Positions 1 to 11,562 of a stretch of DNA of 64,000 nucleotides are shown here, piece by piece. Under the pieces are notes generated by a model. It did no database searches. It was given only the letters and a program-made list of their open reading frames with translations, and was not told where the DNA came from. The stretch lies in assembly GCA_016715405.1 (NCBI GenBank), contig JADKAE010000003.1, positions 248,001-312,000 on the forward strand. The letters run 5' to 3'. The translations under genes and the position numbers were made by a program. The DNA comes from Saprospiraceae bacterium. Lineage in GTDB: Bacteria > Bacteroidota > Bacteroidia > Chitinophagales > Saprospiraceae. Within the stretch, counting starts at the first letter, position 1; every line of letters begins with the position of its first letter.

Positions 1-1219
1 GGGATTGATCGGCCAATACGCCCATGGCAACGAGCCCAGCCACCACATGGCCTACCTGTACAACTACGTGGGCAAACCCTGGAAAACCCAGCAAATGATA
101 CACCGCATCTGCCGGGAAATGTACGGCAATCGCCCCGACGGACTGGCCGGCAACGAAGACTGCGGCCAGATGTCGGCCTGGCTGGTGCTCAGCGCCGCCG
201 GCTTCTACCCCGTAACCCCCGGAACTGATCAGTACGCCATCGGAACGCCCTTATTTCCTGTAATGGAAATCACGACCGGGCGCGGCAAGACTTTCCGAGT
301 CGTGGCCAAAGACATCAGCGAATCCCATTTCTACATTGCCGGAGCTACCCTAAACGGACAGCCGCTGACGCGTTCTTTCCTGCGCCACGACGAAATCGCC
401 AACGGCGGCGTGCTCGAACTGGTGATGAGCGATAAGCCAAACCTGGAATGGGGCGTCGGGGAAGGTAACCAACCCGTTTCCCAAATTACTGCCGAACCCA
501 TTATCCCTGCGCCGTTCATTGAAAGCCGGGGGCGCACCTTCACCAAAAGCAACCGCCTGAGCTTGGGCTGTTCGGATCCTTCCGTCCGCCTCCACTACAC
601 CCTCGACGGCAGCGACCCCAATGAGCAGTCGCCGGTATACAAAAAGCCCATCGTGCTCAACAAAAATACCACGGTAAAAGTCATCGCCATAACATCTGAC
701 CGCGGCCGTAGCAATATAGTCACCGGCCAATTTTTCAAAATCGACGGCAAGCGCAAAGTCAACTTATACAGCAAATACAACCGCCAATACACCGGCGGCG
801 GCGACCAAGGCCTCATCGACGGCATCCGGGGTAGCGAGCACTTCAGTCTGGGCGCCTGGCAGGGCTACGAAGGCATCGACTTCGAAGCCGTCATCGACCT
901 GGGCAAAGCGCAGTCCGTCAACAAAGTCAGCGTGGGATTCCTGCAGGACGTCAAATCGTGGATTTGTTACCCGCAGCAACTGGAGGTATCCTTATCTAAC
1001 GACGGCAAGCAATTTGGCGAAAGCCAGATTATTCGCCACGCCATCCCCGACACCGACATGACGCCGCAGATCATGGATCTTTCGGTACAAAAACAGGTAA
1101 ATGCCCGCTACGTCAAAGTCAAAGCCATCAACCACGGCCCCCTGCCCGAGTGGCATCCCGGCGCCGGCGGCAAGGCCTGGTTGTTTGTGGATGAGGTGGT
1201 GGTGGAGAACACGAAGTAA
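1..1219 (+). CDS. GH92 alpha-mannosidase, C-terminal part (5' truncated by window edge)
   Basis: The reading frame is open from the window edge, so the 404 visible residues are only the C-terminal part of a roughly 750-1000 aa enzyme. HGNEPSHH (visible residues 7-14) and NEDCGQMSAW (50-59) are the signature stretches of the GH92 catalytic core. In characterised members they carry the general acid Glu and the Asp residues of the calcium-assisted exo-alpha-mannosidase site (family knowledge). After the core, about residues 165-250 read as a chitobiase/beta-hexosaminidase C-terminal type domain (HYTLDGSDP). Residues 255-404 read as an F5/8-type (discoidin-like) carbohydrate-binding domain. This suggests release of mannose from glycans outside the cytoplasm. 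No signal peptide can be seen because the start is missing. Confidence 0.93.
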   Translation, partial: GLIGQYAHGNEPSHHMAYLYNYVGKPWKTQQMIHRICREMYGNRPDGLAGNEDCGQMSAWLVLSAAGFYPVTPGTDQYAIGTPLFPVMEITTGRGKTFRVVAKDISESHFYIAGATLNGQPLTRSFLRHDEIANGGVLELVMSDKPNLEWGVGEGNQPVSQITAEPIIPAPFIESRGRTFTKSNRLSLGCSDPSVRLHYTLDGSDPNEQSPVYKKPIVLNKNTTVKVIAITSDRGRSNIVTGQFFKIDGKRKVNLYSKYNRQYTGGGDQGLIDGIRGSEHFSLGAWQGYEGIDFEAVIDLGKAQSVNKVSVGFLQDVKSWICYPQQLEVSLSNDGKQFGESQIIRHAIPDTDMTPQIMDLSVQKQVNARYVKVKAINHGPLPEWHPGAGGKAWLFVDEVVVENTK

Positions 1220-1274
1220 ACAATATTGAAATGATCTACAAGAAACGAAAGCCTGTATTTTGTTGTTAAACTAA

Positions 1275-1282
1275 TATATTTG
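1275..1282 (+). promoter_or_regulatory. Bacteroidota -7 box (TATATTTG)
   Basis: TATATTTG matches the Bacteroidota primary-sigma -7 consensus TAnnTTTG. It ends 8 nt before the ATG at 1291, so a transcript would have a very short leader. No clear -33 TTTG was found at the right distance. Confidence 0.4.
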
Positions 1283-1290
1283 CTCCCATC

Positions 1291-1527
1291 ATGATTACCA
1301 TAGAGAGAACTGATCGTGAAATAATTATCAAGCTTCCGGCTGACCTGAACGTGGATGATATTCAAAGGATGGTAGATTACCTGTCCTATAGACAAGCTAT
1401 ACAACGAAGCCAGGCTACGCAAGCGCAGATTGACGATTTGGTAAATGAGGTTAAAAAGCGGTGGTGGGAAAAGAACAAGGGACGCTTTCCAGGCCTGAAT
1501 GCAGATTCCAATGAAAATCTGGTATGA
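1291..1527 (+). CDS. Small antitoxin-like protein preceding a PIN-domain remnant
   Basis: This 78 aa protein starts with MITIERTDREIIIKLPADLN and continues into a charged helical region. The order is typical of small antitoxins that precede PIN-domain toxins in Bacteroidota. No DNA-binding fold can be named with certainty. The TGA stop overlaps the start region of the next reading frame (candidate ATGs at 1499 and 1513), the coupling expected for a toxin-antitoxin operon. The assignment rests mainly on the neighbour. Confidence 0.5.
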   Translation: MITIERTDREIIIKLPADLNVDDIQRMVDYLSYRQAIQRSQATQAQIDDLVNEVKKRWWEKNKGRFPGLNADSNENLV

Positions 1528-1702
1528 GTGTGCCCCTATGTTGAGAGAGATCGATATGGATGATTTACCTTTCGTCGCTTTAGCTGTTTATCTTGATGGC
1601 TTATTATGGACTGGAGACTTAAAATTACGAAATGGCTTAATTTCAAAAGGATTCGATAAATGTATTTTAACGGATGAATTATTGGAGATAATAAAGATAT
1701 AG
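1499..1702 (+). pseudogene. PIN-domain toxin remnant (N-terminal half missing)
   Basis: The 67 aa product contains DMDDLPFVALAVYLDGLLWTGD followed by KLRNGL and LTDELL. This is the C-terminal half of a PIN ribonuclease, carrying the acidic D..D.PF.A and TGD motifs. A full PIN domain is about 130-140 aa and begins with a VIIDTN-like strand holding the first catalytic Asp, which is absent here. The coding sequence jumps from a short start (MKIWYECAPMLREI) straight into the conserved second half, which suggests an internal deletion. A functional nuclease is not expected because part of the metal site is missing. Confidence 0.6.
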
Positions 1703-1740
1703 GGCGAGTTAATTATTTTACTTTAAACCAGGGCAAACCC

Positions 1741-2274
1741 ATGAAATTAACCACTATTATTATTTTGGCTTGTATCTCCACAATGATCTTCGCACAGGAA
1801 AACAAGTCGACACAAGCCATGGAACCCGGAGATCAAACCACCGCCTATAGCGCTGAGCGAAAAGCCATTTTTCGCCAATTGGAAATGCAGGATAGCCTGT
1901 TGTTCAATTTGGGTTTTAACCAATGCGATACGGCGCAGGTGAGATTACTGATCAGCGAAGACTTTGAATTTTATCACGACCAATCCGGTATCACCACCTC
2001 TGTAGATGACTTTCTTCGCGCGATAGCGGGATTGTGTAATTTGGATTATAAGGCCACCAGGGAACTGGCAAAAAACAGTCTGGAGGTTCATCTACTGAAA
2101 AATAACGGCGCGGTATACGGCGCTATTCAGACAGGCGAGCACCTGTTTTACGGTCAAAAAGGAGATCAACCCAAATACCTTACGAGTACGGCAAAATTTA
2201 CCCATCTTTGGATACTGGAAGGGGGTAATTGGACATTAAAACGCGTGTTGAGTTTTGACCATGCAAGACCATAA
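1741..2274 (+). CDS. Secreted NTF2-like (DUF4440/SnoaL-type) protein
   Basis: The 177 aa product begins with a signal peptide (MKLTTIIILACISTMIFAQ, cleavage after AQ). The rest has the rhythm of an NTF2-like alpha+beta cone domain: a long helix with a double-loss motif (LEMQDSLLFNLGFNQCD), a strand reading LISEDFEFYHDQSG, a VDDFLRAI helix, and C-terminal strands ending in WTLKRVLSFDH. DUF4440 members are small periplasmic or lipoprotein-like proteins of mostly unknown role. No catalytic function can be assigned. Neighbours on both sides look decayed, so it may be an isolated accessory gene. Confidence 0.7.
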   Translation: MKLTTIIILACISTMIFAQENKSTQAMEPGDQTTAYSAERKAIFRQLEMQDSLLFNLGFNQCDTAQVRLLISEDFEFYHDQSGITTSVDDFLRAIAGLCNLDYKATRELAKNSLEVHLLKNNGAVYGAIQTGEHLFYGQKGDQPKYLTSTAKFTHLWILEGGNWTLKRVLSFDHARP

Positions 2275-2336
2275 CGAAAGTACTGCCACTACCCGAATAA
2301 GGTTGCCTAATTGTTAAATTATTAATTTATATTAAC

Positions 2337-4362
2337 ATGAAAAACTTGCTCCTGCTGGCACTATTTTTTCAGTGCGTTAATAGTACGCTTATCGGCCAAA
2401 CAACCTGTAATATATCGGTAAACACTTCAACAATAATTAACCCCAAATCATCAAACCTACTGGGCGTAAGCTATGATGGCCGCAGCAGCATGGATTTTGA
2501 TCCCAGTCCCGGCGTAAATGCAATAGGTTATCACAATCCTTCCAATGGTGCTATTATTACCGAATTACAACCGGTTTTCAATAGAATAAAAATTGGTGGC
2601 GCCCGCTATCCAGGCAATCTCGTTTCTTATAATTGGAATTGGTCGTATACCATCGGGCCATTTAGCGGCCGAACTGCGCAACAGATCAGCACGGCTACCT
2701 CGCTCAACCAAAAATTGCAATTTGGTTTCGACGAATTTATGGCGATGACCGCAACCAAGGGTATTCCTTCTTCTGAAGTACAGATAATGATCAATATATA
2801 CCCCAGCCAGGGGCAATCCAATCCCGCTATTTTGGCTGCCGACTGGGTAGAATATTGCAATGCCCTCAATGACGGAAGTAATCCGAGGAGGAACCGACTG
2901 GGCTTACCTTCGTGCTATGTACGGACACCATGCGCCTTACAATATTAAGATGTGGAACATTGGCAATGAGCCCTGGACAAATTCCGAATTCGGCAGTACT
3001 ACCACCGGCGCCAATAACTATATGGCCGTGGCGTCACCAATAATAGACTCCATGCTGACGGTTGACTCCACTTTGCATATTACTATTCCATTGGTGGGCA
3101 ACAGTGGGTCTGCGTGGAATGCACAAATAATGAACCCCAATCCCCCCACTCCCCTTTTGGGGAGAATTTATAGCGTTTCTCCTCATTCGTTTTACGACAA
3201 TGATCCGTCTACAGGCAATCCAAATCCCGCCCAGGTATTGAGTTCTTTTAGCAATATTGCCAATACGGCTAATTCAATGGGAATAAAAGTAGTGGTAGGT
3301 GACCATGCCCATGAAGCCCCCGCTTCCGATCCCGACAAAGGAATGCGCTGGGAAGGCGCATTGGCTACCGGTGATGCATTATTGGGGTTTAGCCAAATCA
3401 GCAATATTGAATTGGCTAATTTTTGGATTTATGGCAACACGGCCACAACCTGGCATCCCATTCGAAAAAATGCCAATGGCACATACACCATGATGGCAAC
3501 TGCCCAACTGTATGAATCGTTTTTCTTACTTTTATGATAATTCCTGCAAACAAATATTACCAATTCCGTAGGCGGCGGTTCGGTGCTCAATACCAGAGCC
3601 TCCAGTTTTTCAAACAACCGACCAATCCCGCATTAGTGTATTTATTATTAATACCGATTTATCGACAGATAACGAAGTTATCCTCCTGCATTTAATGGCT
3701 ACACATTGCAAACTGCAAAAATATTAACTGCACCTTCGATAAATACGGATACGTTTAATGTACAAGTCGTTTCAGCCCTGCCCAATGGCCATTTTTTATC
3801 GCCCCGTATCAGTGTTTTGATATTAGATTATAGCGCTACCATATTGTCAGTCGAATATATCGATCCGCTACAAGCATACCCGGTAGAGGACGGCATAGAA
3901 GTAGTTTGGGCTACTGCAACCGAATTCAATTGCGAGAAATTTGAAGTAGAGCGCAGTAATAGCAGTTTGGTTTTTGAAAATATACAAACGGTGAAAGGAA
4001 ATGGCAACTCCAATACATACCATCTCTATAAAATTAAAGACACACGCCCGTACAACGGCGCCAACTACTACCGAATCAAGGAAATCGACTATGACGGTCA
4101 TTATCAGTATTCAAAAATTATTAATGCCCATTTTGAACATTTTAAAGTAAATGTGTATCCAAATCCATTAACCAGATAATGCCTGGATTCTAATGAACCT
4201 ATTGAAAAGGTCGACATTATGAATGCGATGGGCGCCGTCGTAGAATCTATTTATTCCCCTCAGCATGTTATGGATTTGACAGAGCTTCCTAATGGTATTT
4301 ATTTTATTAAAATATACAGCAACAACTATCAATCTTATACCCAAAAAATGTATAAGAAATAA
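2337..4362 (+). pseudogene. Broken secreted clan GH-A hydrolase (arabinofuranosidase-like) with T9SS tail
   Basis: Three successive frames (2337-2948, 2860-3537, 3706-4179) encode one protein. It has a signal peptide (MKNLLLLALFFQCVNSTLIG), an N-terminal stretch with KIGGARYPGN, and KMWNIGNEPW, the acid/base Asn-Glu motif of clan GH-A enzymes such as GH51 and GH39 families. A beta-sandwich follows, then a T9SS sorting domain (VNVYPNPLT ... GIYFIKIYSN ending MYKK). Breaks lie near 2880, 3530 and 3600-3700. A TAA at 4177 interrupts the sorting domain, and one inserted base there would restore YPNPLTDNAW. The gene could be genuinely decayed or an error-rich assembly. Clan GH-A is well supported by the motif; the exact family is not. 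Confidence 0.7.
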
Positions 4363-4425
4363 CAACCACTTTTCCCCTACTAATTATGTAGACAGGGATT
4401 TCTAACCCTCTTCAATAAACAAGCT

Positions 4426-4635
4426 ATGAAAAAACCGGCTCTATTCATATTCTGCACTATACTCTCCCTGCATTGTCTCTGCCAGGGCCCTTGGAACACC
4501 CCCCTCAAAATGGCCTGGTCTACCAACGGCGTCACGTTTGATACGCCTTCCATTTTTCAGGATCTGGCAAAACGGGTTGTATTTTTATCAAATCGTCAGG
4601 GGCGCCGATATAATTCAGCGTGGAAAATTCGTTAA
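4426..4635 (+). pseudogene. Secreted protein fragment
   Basis: The 69 aa frame starts with a clear signal peptide (MKKPALFIFCTILSLHCLCQG). It then reads GPWNTPLKMAWSTNGVTFD, resembling the start of a secreted BNR/sialidase-like beta-propeller protein, and dissolves into unrelated sequence after about residue 45. Only a gene start therefore remains. I cannot name the parent family with confidence. Confidence 0.4.
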
Positions 4636-4689
4636 AAGCAAAGCCTAACCACCGCTCCTTTTCATAAACCAATCCAAAAAAACTATATT

Positions 4690-5018
4690 ATGAGCAATCT
4701 ACTTGAACCTTCCCGCATATTTTTAGCCGCTGAAAGCATCGAGTATGCCGATCATTCCGTGGTAAGCAAAACCATCGTGAAGAAACAGACAGGCAATATC
4801 TCTTTATTTGCTTTTGACACGGGCGAAAGGTTAGCCGAACACAGTTCACCACACGGCGGCTGGTGCAAGTACTCGACGGCAAAGTCGAAATCATAATCGG
4901 CGGAAACCCGAATATACTGGAAACCGGCCAGTGTATTATTTTGCCCGCAGATATTCCGCACGCACTCAAAGCAGTCGAGCGGTTTAAGATGATGCTGGTG
5001 ATGATAAAAACCAATTGA
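4690..5018 (+). pseudogene. Small cupin protein, frameshifted
   Basis: Frame one (4690-4896) gives MSNLLEPSRIFLAAESIEYADHS and continues to GERLAEHSSPHG. After a one-base slip near 4855 the frame continues as LVQVLDGKVEIIIGG, then CIILPADIPHALKAVERFKM, ending MIKTN at 5018. Together this is a complete single-domain cupin of about 110 aa with the G(X)5HXH-like first motif (AEHSSPHG) and the PADIPHAL second motif. Such proteins bind a metal and are often sensors or small isomerases; no substrate can be inferred. The last 95 nt are repeated almost exactly at 16556-16647. Confidence 0.7.
4924..5018 (+). repeat. Cupin 3'-end direct repeat, copy 1
   Basis: This 95-nt stretch, from the CCGGCCA motif to the TGA stop, recurs at 16556-16647 with three substitutions and one 3-bp deletion. 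The two copies bracket the CARDB/RHS gene pair. Confidence 0.9.
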
Positions 5019-5437
5019 AATTATATTTAGCGCCGCCAAATTGTGGGCATGACCTGCGCTCCGGCGCGAACTCCGCCAAAACTTTCTGCACGGCTATTCA
5101 AAGGCCAAATATTCGTATTATTTTTTGAGGGTAAGACATACATATTTTAAAAAAATATTGGATATTCGCTCCAGATATCTATAATAAAACGCAAGCCTGT
5201 ATTACTCAAAACATAAATGAAAACAACCTGCCAATGACCGACACCAACATTTCACAACTACTAATCGAAGGAATTTACGTCGCATAAAAAGACATCGACA
5301 TTCGACGTCAATTAATTGATTATCAACACTATATTATAAATAAACACAATGGTTTACGGCTTAAAACAACAAGCTTGTAAAAGAATAAATCATTATTTTA
5401 TATAATTTATATACAAATAAAACTATACCTCTTTTGT
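5019..5437. other. AT-rich gene-free stretch with degraded sequence
   Basis: No credible gene was found. At 5024-5066 lies a sequence related to the hairpin element at 27325-27378 (shared GCGCCGCC, TTGTG, CATGACCT and GGCGCGA blocks). A 17-codon frame beginning at MTDTNIS (near 5234) looks like the start of a lost gene. The last 100 nt before the next gene are very AT-rich and may hold its promoter. Confidence 0.5.
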
Positions 5438-8400
5438 ATGAAAAGAACCGCTCTCTTTTCCGCAATTATGTTTGTATTTGCTCTCGAACGTACTGCGGGC
5501 TCAACCTAGGCGATAATTGCTCCAACGCCATCAACCTCGGAGCACAAACCGGTCCATATAGCAGTACAACTACCGGCCTGGCCGACGATACACAATTGAG
5601 TTGCCTCAGCGGCTCACCGACCGTTTTTTATATAGATGTACCGGCAGGGCAAGGGCTTCAGATCGGACAGATTTGGAACAATTACGACTCCAACACCTGG
5701 TTGCTTACGGTTTGCCTTGCCCGGGCACAACAGAAATAACTTGTTGGGATGACGGCGACTACGCCATCACCCAATGGACAAACAACACAGGCGCCACACA
5801 GAGAGTATGGTGGATACAAGACGGGTATGACGGCGATTATGGAGAATTCGAACTTGCCTGGAATTTAATAACACCTCCTGCCAACGATATTTGCAGCAAT
5901 GCCATACAAGTCAGTTGCGGGCAAATTGTAAGTGGAAATACTTCACTTTCCGGCGTTGACCTTGTTCCAATTTGTGCTCCCAGCACTACAGTGGGATACG
6001 GTGTTTGGTATAAAATCACCGGCAACGGCAATGAAATTACCGCCAGTTTGTGTGAATCCGGTTTCGACGCCCAAATCGCGCGGTATAGCGGCAATTGCAA
6101 TGCCCTGAATTGCCTTACAGGCGACGACGACTGGTGCTGTTTTGCCTGCGGCGGGCAGGTTACTTTTAATTCAACGGCAGGGGTCACCTATTATATATGG
6201 GTAACCGGATACGATGCTAATACAGGCCCTTTTACGCTTTCAATTGATTGTAGAAGAAACCCTTGCTAATGATGTCACTCCGACCCTCTTGACTTCCCTG
6301 TTTCTTCCTGTTCATTCCCGGCCTCCAGCAAGTACAGGTGCAGGTAAAAAACCTGGGCGCCGCTTCGCAGTCTAATTTCCCGATTTTTTATTCGAGAAAC
6401 GGCCAAACGCCGGTTCAAAATACGTTTAGCCAAACTATCGCCCCTGGAGAAACCAAAACCCACACGTTTACCCCTTCCATTTCGATGGGCTCCGGTAGTC
6501 ATACTTTCAGGGTATGGACCAAACTCACCGGCGATCAAAACGCATTATTTAACGATACCCTCGTAACAACCGTTCAACAACTTTCATTCAACGCCAACAC
6601 CTACAATGCTACCAACGCGCCCATCTGCTGGGGTGACTATGCCTATCTGTATTCCTCCGGTGGCGTACAATACCAATGGAGCAATGGCGCCAACACCTAT
6701 TACAATTATGTAAATCCTGCTACTACAACCACCTACTATGTAACAGTTACCGGTGAAAACCCCAATTGTATTGATGTGGATACCTTAACCGTCGTTGTTG
6801 TTCCACCTCCAGCTCAGCCCAACATCAGTGGCAACAGCGTTCTTTGCTCGGGAAGCACAGTAACCCTCAGTTCCAGCATTACCAGCAATATTGTATGGTA
6901 TCCAACAGGTCAAACTACTGCTTCTATTACGGTAAGCCAGGGTGGCTACTATTACGTCAGGCATAAACCCTGCCAGCGGTTGCGAAACCTGGTCGGAGCC
7001 TTTCCTGGTGCAGGTCTCTTACCCGGCTTGCCTGGAACCTAACGGCGACGGGTTATCTGCAGCGACGAAACGGAAACGCTGTGCGTCACTTGTACCAGTG
7101 GCTTGCAGTGGACTTATCTGTGGAATACGGGCGCTACAACCTCCTGTATTAATGTATCGCCCGATGTGACCACGTCGTATGCAGTCACAGCAACCAATCA
7201 ATACGGCTGTGCTTTTGTGCTCAATGAAACGGTACAGGTATCGTCGGATGCGCCTCCAGGCGTCCCGGTCAACCTCTTGCCACCCAACGGCGCTGCCAAC
7301 GTACCCAACCCTGTCGTCTTGTCGTGGTCGCCGGCGCCTAATGCTACGTTGTATCAGGTTTTCATCTGGCAGGGGCCCACTATGCCGCAAAACCCCTATG
7401 CCGTTACTTCACAAGTCAGTTATACGCTTTTTAACCTCGTTTTTGAGCAATCATACAACTGGAGTGTGAGGGCTGTCAATGCCTGCACGGGTGTAATTAG
7501 TCCCAACAGCGCAACGCAATCATTTACTTTGGTGCATTTGCCCGATTTAGTAGTTGAAAATGCGCCTGTACCTCCCGACACCGCGTTTTCAGGTACTTCA
7601 ATAGCCGTAGACTGGACTATTCGCAACAATACCGGCCTCGCCGCTACCGGCAATGGCGGATGGTTTGACGCCCTATACCTATCTTTTGATAATGTATTGG
7701 ATGTAAACGATATATACCTTGGCGCCTTCCAACGACCCAACGCGCTTGCCCCCAATGGCTCTTATGCCAACAGTGGGGAAGTTATCTTGCCCGACGGCTT
7801 GACCGGCGACTTCTGTATTTTAGTCAGGACCGATGCATACAACGCTCAGGCTGAAGCCAACGAAATCAACAACGTATCGGTTTGCGGCGGTATACACATA
7901 CGCCTCACTCCTCCACCCGACTTACGCGTCAGCACAATCAGCCTCAGCGGCGTGGCAGGCAATACTGCTTTCCAGGGTGCAACCATCGGTGTAAATTTTA
8001 CCGTTGAAAACCAATTTAATGGCGCCAACCTATCGGGTATGACCATTGGCGGCCAATGGTACGACAGGGTGTACATCTCAACCGAAAACGTCTTCAATCC
8101 GCTCAATGCCACCGCATTGACCTATGGCATTTACCACTCGGGCAACCTCAGCGTAAACGACACTTACAACCAAAGCATAAGCGTCAATTTGCCTTCATAT
8201 ATATCCGGCACGTATTATATCCATGCATGCACTGACGCCTGGGATGATGAGTTTGAGTATATTTTTGAAAATAACAATTGTACCAGTAGTCAGGCGATCA
8301 ACATCATTGCCCTGCCCCAAACCCGATTTTACTGTTTTTGACGTCGCGGCGCCATCTCAGGCCAGTAACAAAGAATCCGTTGTAATAAGCTGGAAAGGGC

Positions 8401-11400
8401 GAAACAACGGGGCTGCGTTCAACAACTACCTCGTCGATGAGGTATTGCTCAACGACGCCCCCAATCTCACCACACCGCTCGCTTCTATGGGAAGCCTGGG
8501 CGAATATCGCAACTTGCCCAACGGCAATGTGGTTTACAATGCTCAAAAGTCTGCTTCGATACCCGATATTCCTCCCGGCAATTATTTCATCGTCGTCAGA
8601 ACGAATACCGGCGGCGTGCAGGAAGACAACCTGGCCGACAATTTCGCGGCTGTACCCATTGAGATCAAGACACCCAACCTGACCGTGACAACTGTAAATA
8701 ACCCCGCTACAGTTCAGGCCGGACAAACCATAAACCTGCAATGGACTATCCAGAATACCGGCGCCGGCAGCTTGCCCAATTGTCCGGTTTCCGATCGAAT
8801 CCGCCTGTATTACGACGCAGCAGGCGTCAATCCTGTGCCTTCATTTAACAGCTCATTTTCGGGCTCCCTTACCTTACTCCCGGGCAATAGTGCAGTACGA
8901 CAACAAAATATCACCCTGCCAAATGGATTGGCGAATACGGTTTGGGTAGAAATCGTGACCAATTATAACAATAACGCTTATGAAGCAGGTTTAACCGCCG
9001 ATAACAGGCGCATCGGCCTACAGCCTATCATCGTGAGTCTGCCCGACTATCCCAACCTTACGCCTGTAGAAATAAGCCCGTCTGCCGTCATCGCCACTGC
9101 CGGCAACTCGTTATCAGTTACTTACAGCGTTCAAAACCAGGGAGACGGCCCTATACTGGGTAACTGGTCGGATGCTTTGTATTTGTCTTCTTCGCCCGTG
9201 TTGGGGCAAGGTCAAACCTGGCTCTGGCCTCTTCACCCCAATCGCAAGTAGTGGCCGCCGATGGCGGCTATGACAATACCGTCTCTGTAACCTTGCCATA
9301 CTGGCTGCCTGAAGGCATTTACTATTTATGCCTGTACACCGACGCCGCCAACGGCATTTTTGAAAACGACGATGAAAATGATAATACGGCTTGCGAACTC
9401 ATAATCATAAATGCCGTCCCCGATGTAGACCTGGCCGTAACCCAGGCCGGCGTAACTGGCAATGCAACGCCCGGGGGCGTTCTCACGCTACAATGGCGCG
9501 TAGAAAACGTGGGTTCAACACCCACAACTAACGGCGTGTGGAGAGATGCCGTGTACTTGTCGCAAGACATGCTATTCACGCCTTCTTCCGACATCCTGGT
9601 ACACCAATGGCAACACGACGGCAGCCTTCAGGACGGCGAGAGTTACACTCGTGTAGAAAACTTTACCCTGCCCCAGGGCCTTGCGGCCACGCCTTGGTTC
9701 CTGTTTGTGGTCACAGACCACGACACGGCAACCATTGACAACGACTTTTCGAATAATTACCTCAAAGTATCGCAGGTAGGTACTGGCAGTACGGTAATTA
9801 TCACCTTTCCACCGCAACCTGATTTACAGGTGACTAATTTTGCAGCTACTCCACAGGGTATTGCCGGACAACCCATCAACCTTAGCTTTACCGTCAAAAA
9901 CGAAGGTCCGGGCGCCGCGCCGGGTGTTTGGTCGGATGTCGCGATATTATCTACCGATCTTGTCGCCGGCAATGCAGGCGATATCGTGGTGGGGCAGTGG
10001 CAGCGCACCGGCCCATTACCGGCTACCGGCGCTGATAATTACACCGTTCATAGTCAGGTGGTATTGCCGGCTAATGCCTCGGGAAATTATATTTTATTAT
10101 TACAAACCGACTATACCGCCACGGTGGGCGAAACCAACGAAAATAACAACGTCCGGGATGTTTCTTTATTTGTAACCCAGGCGCTGCCTGCCGACCTGAT
10201 CCCCTACAACGTGGGCGCTCAAGCCGTGGATACCATTGCTACTGATATGACGGTGACCTGGAAATTGCAGAATGCGGGTATTAATACCATTTCCGGCTAC
10301 ATGCAGGAGGGTATTTATCTATCGGCCGATACGATCTGGGCTACGCGCGACGTACTTTTTGCTACCCGCAACAGTTTTATATCTCTCACTCCCGGCAGCA
10401 ATGCCTCCCACCAGGTTACTTCCCGGCTCGAGGGATTGAGCAGGCGCGATTATTTTATTTTTATAAAAATAGACCAGCTCAACAACTTGCCCGAAACCGA
10501 CGAGGACAACAATTGCGCTATCGGCCTGGCGCCGGTGTTCGTTGAAGTACCGGAATTGCCCTATGATTCGCCGACACCCGCAGTGATGCTACTCGAAAAG
10601 CCCATTTACTATCGACTGGAAGTGCCTGCCTTATTCAGCGGAGAAACCATGCGTCTCACATTGTCGGGCGACCACGAAGGGGCTTTCAACGAGCTATACC
10701 TGCGCTACGGCGAATCGCCGACCCGCACAACCCACGATTACTTTTTTAATACGCCTTTTGACGAAGACCAGGAAATCCTTGTGCCGGCACTGACCAGCGG
10801 CAGGTATTATGCCATGGCTTATGCCGTTGACGGCACGACATCGCAAGACGTCGAGCTACATTGGAAAATCATTCCTTTCCAACTCACCTCAATAGTTGCC
10901 GATAATGGCGGCAATACAGGCAATGTTACCGTTCAAATCGAAGGCGCCAAGTTTGAGCCCGGTATGATGGTATGGCTTTCCGACCCCGCTTTGGGCGACA
11001 TCATGGCGAGCAACGTAAGCATTGTCAATTCGGTTAAAGCATTTGTAACCTTCCCGCTTAATGGCGTAGACATTGGCGTTTATGATGTTAAAGCCAAAAA
11101 CAACGCCGGGACGGAAGTAGCCCTGATCGACGGCTTTGAAGTAATTGCAGGTACAATTGGTGGTAATCCGCTGCTCACTACCTGTTCTATTGACAACGGG
11201 CAGGGCGTAGTGATACTAAATGCGCTCGACCCGGTGACTTACGAATTGCAGCACCCGCCTTTTGCGCGGCCCAACCAGGTAGTAACCATTACACTGCGTT
11301 TTGAGAATACAGGCACCGTCGACGTGCCTGCCCCACAACGCATATTTGCCGGGCTAAACGGGTTCCCGCTGGCGCCCGCGCCCGATAACTTTGACGACAA

Positions 11401-11536
11401 CATGGCGGAAATACCCCTGATCTTCATCGAGCAGGAAGGCCCGCCGGACATTTTGCGGCCGGGCGGCGTTGCAGTGCAAACCGTCTACACCAAAGCCACA
11501 CAGCCGCAGGGCTCAATGTTGTTCAAATTGTTTTAA
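5438..11536 (+). CDS. Giant secreted CARDB/PKD-like repeat protein (frameshifted)
   Basis: One gene of about 2,030 codons is split over successive frames (5434-5739, 5601-6269, 6338-7042, 7103-8341, 8223-9251, 9251-11536). The ATG at 5438 gives a signal peptide (MKRTALFSAIMFVFALE). Domains in order: a PPC-like block with NCSNAI (repeated as ICSNAI), a PKD/Ig-like region with YQWSNGANTYY and YLWNTGATTS motifs, then about eight CARDB-type domains with PDL.V and ENDNTA/ENNNVRD motifs. An IPT-like domain and a final Ig-like domain ending GSMLFKLF follow. CARDB proteins are cell-surface adhesins or stalks. There is no T9SS tail on this gene; a matching C-terminal module occurs at the end of the next gene. 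Breaks lie near 5500, 5720, 6300, 6955, 7055, 8320 and 9235. Confidence 0.8.
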
Positions 11537-11562
11537 TTACCCGGTTATAACCATTACCAGCC

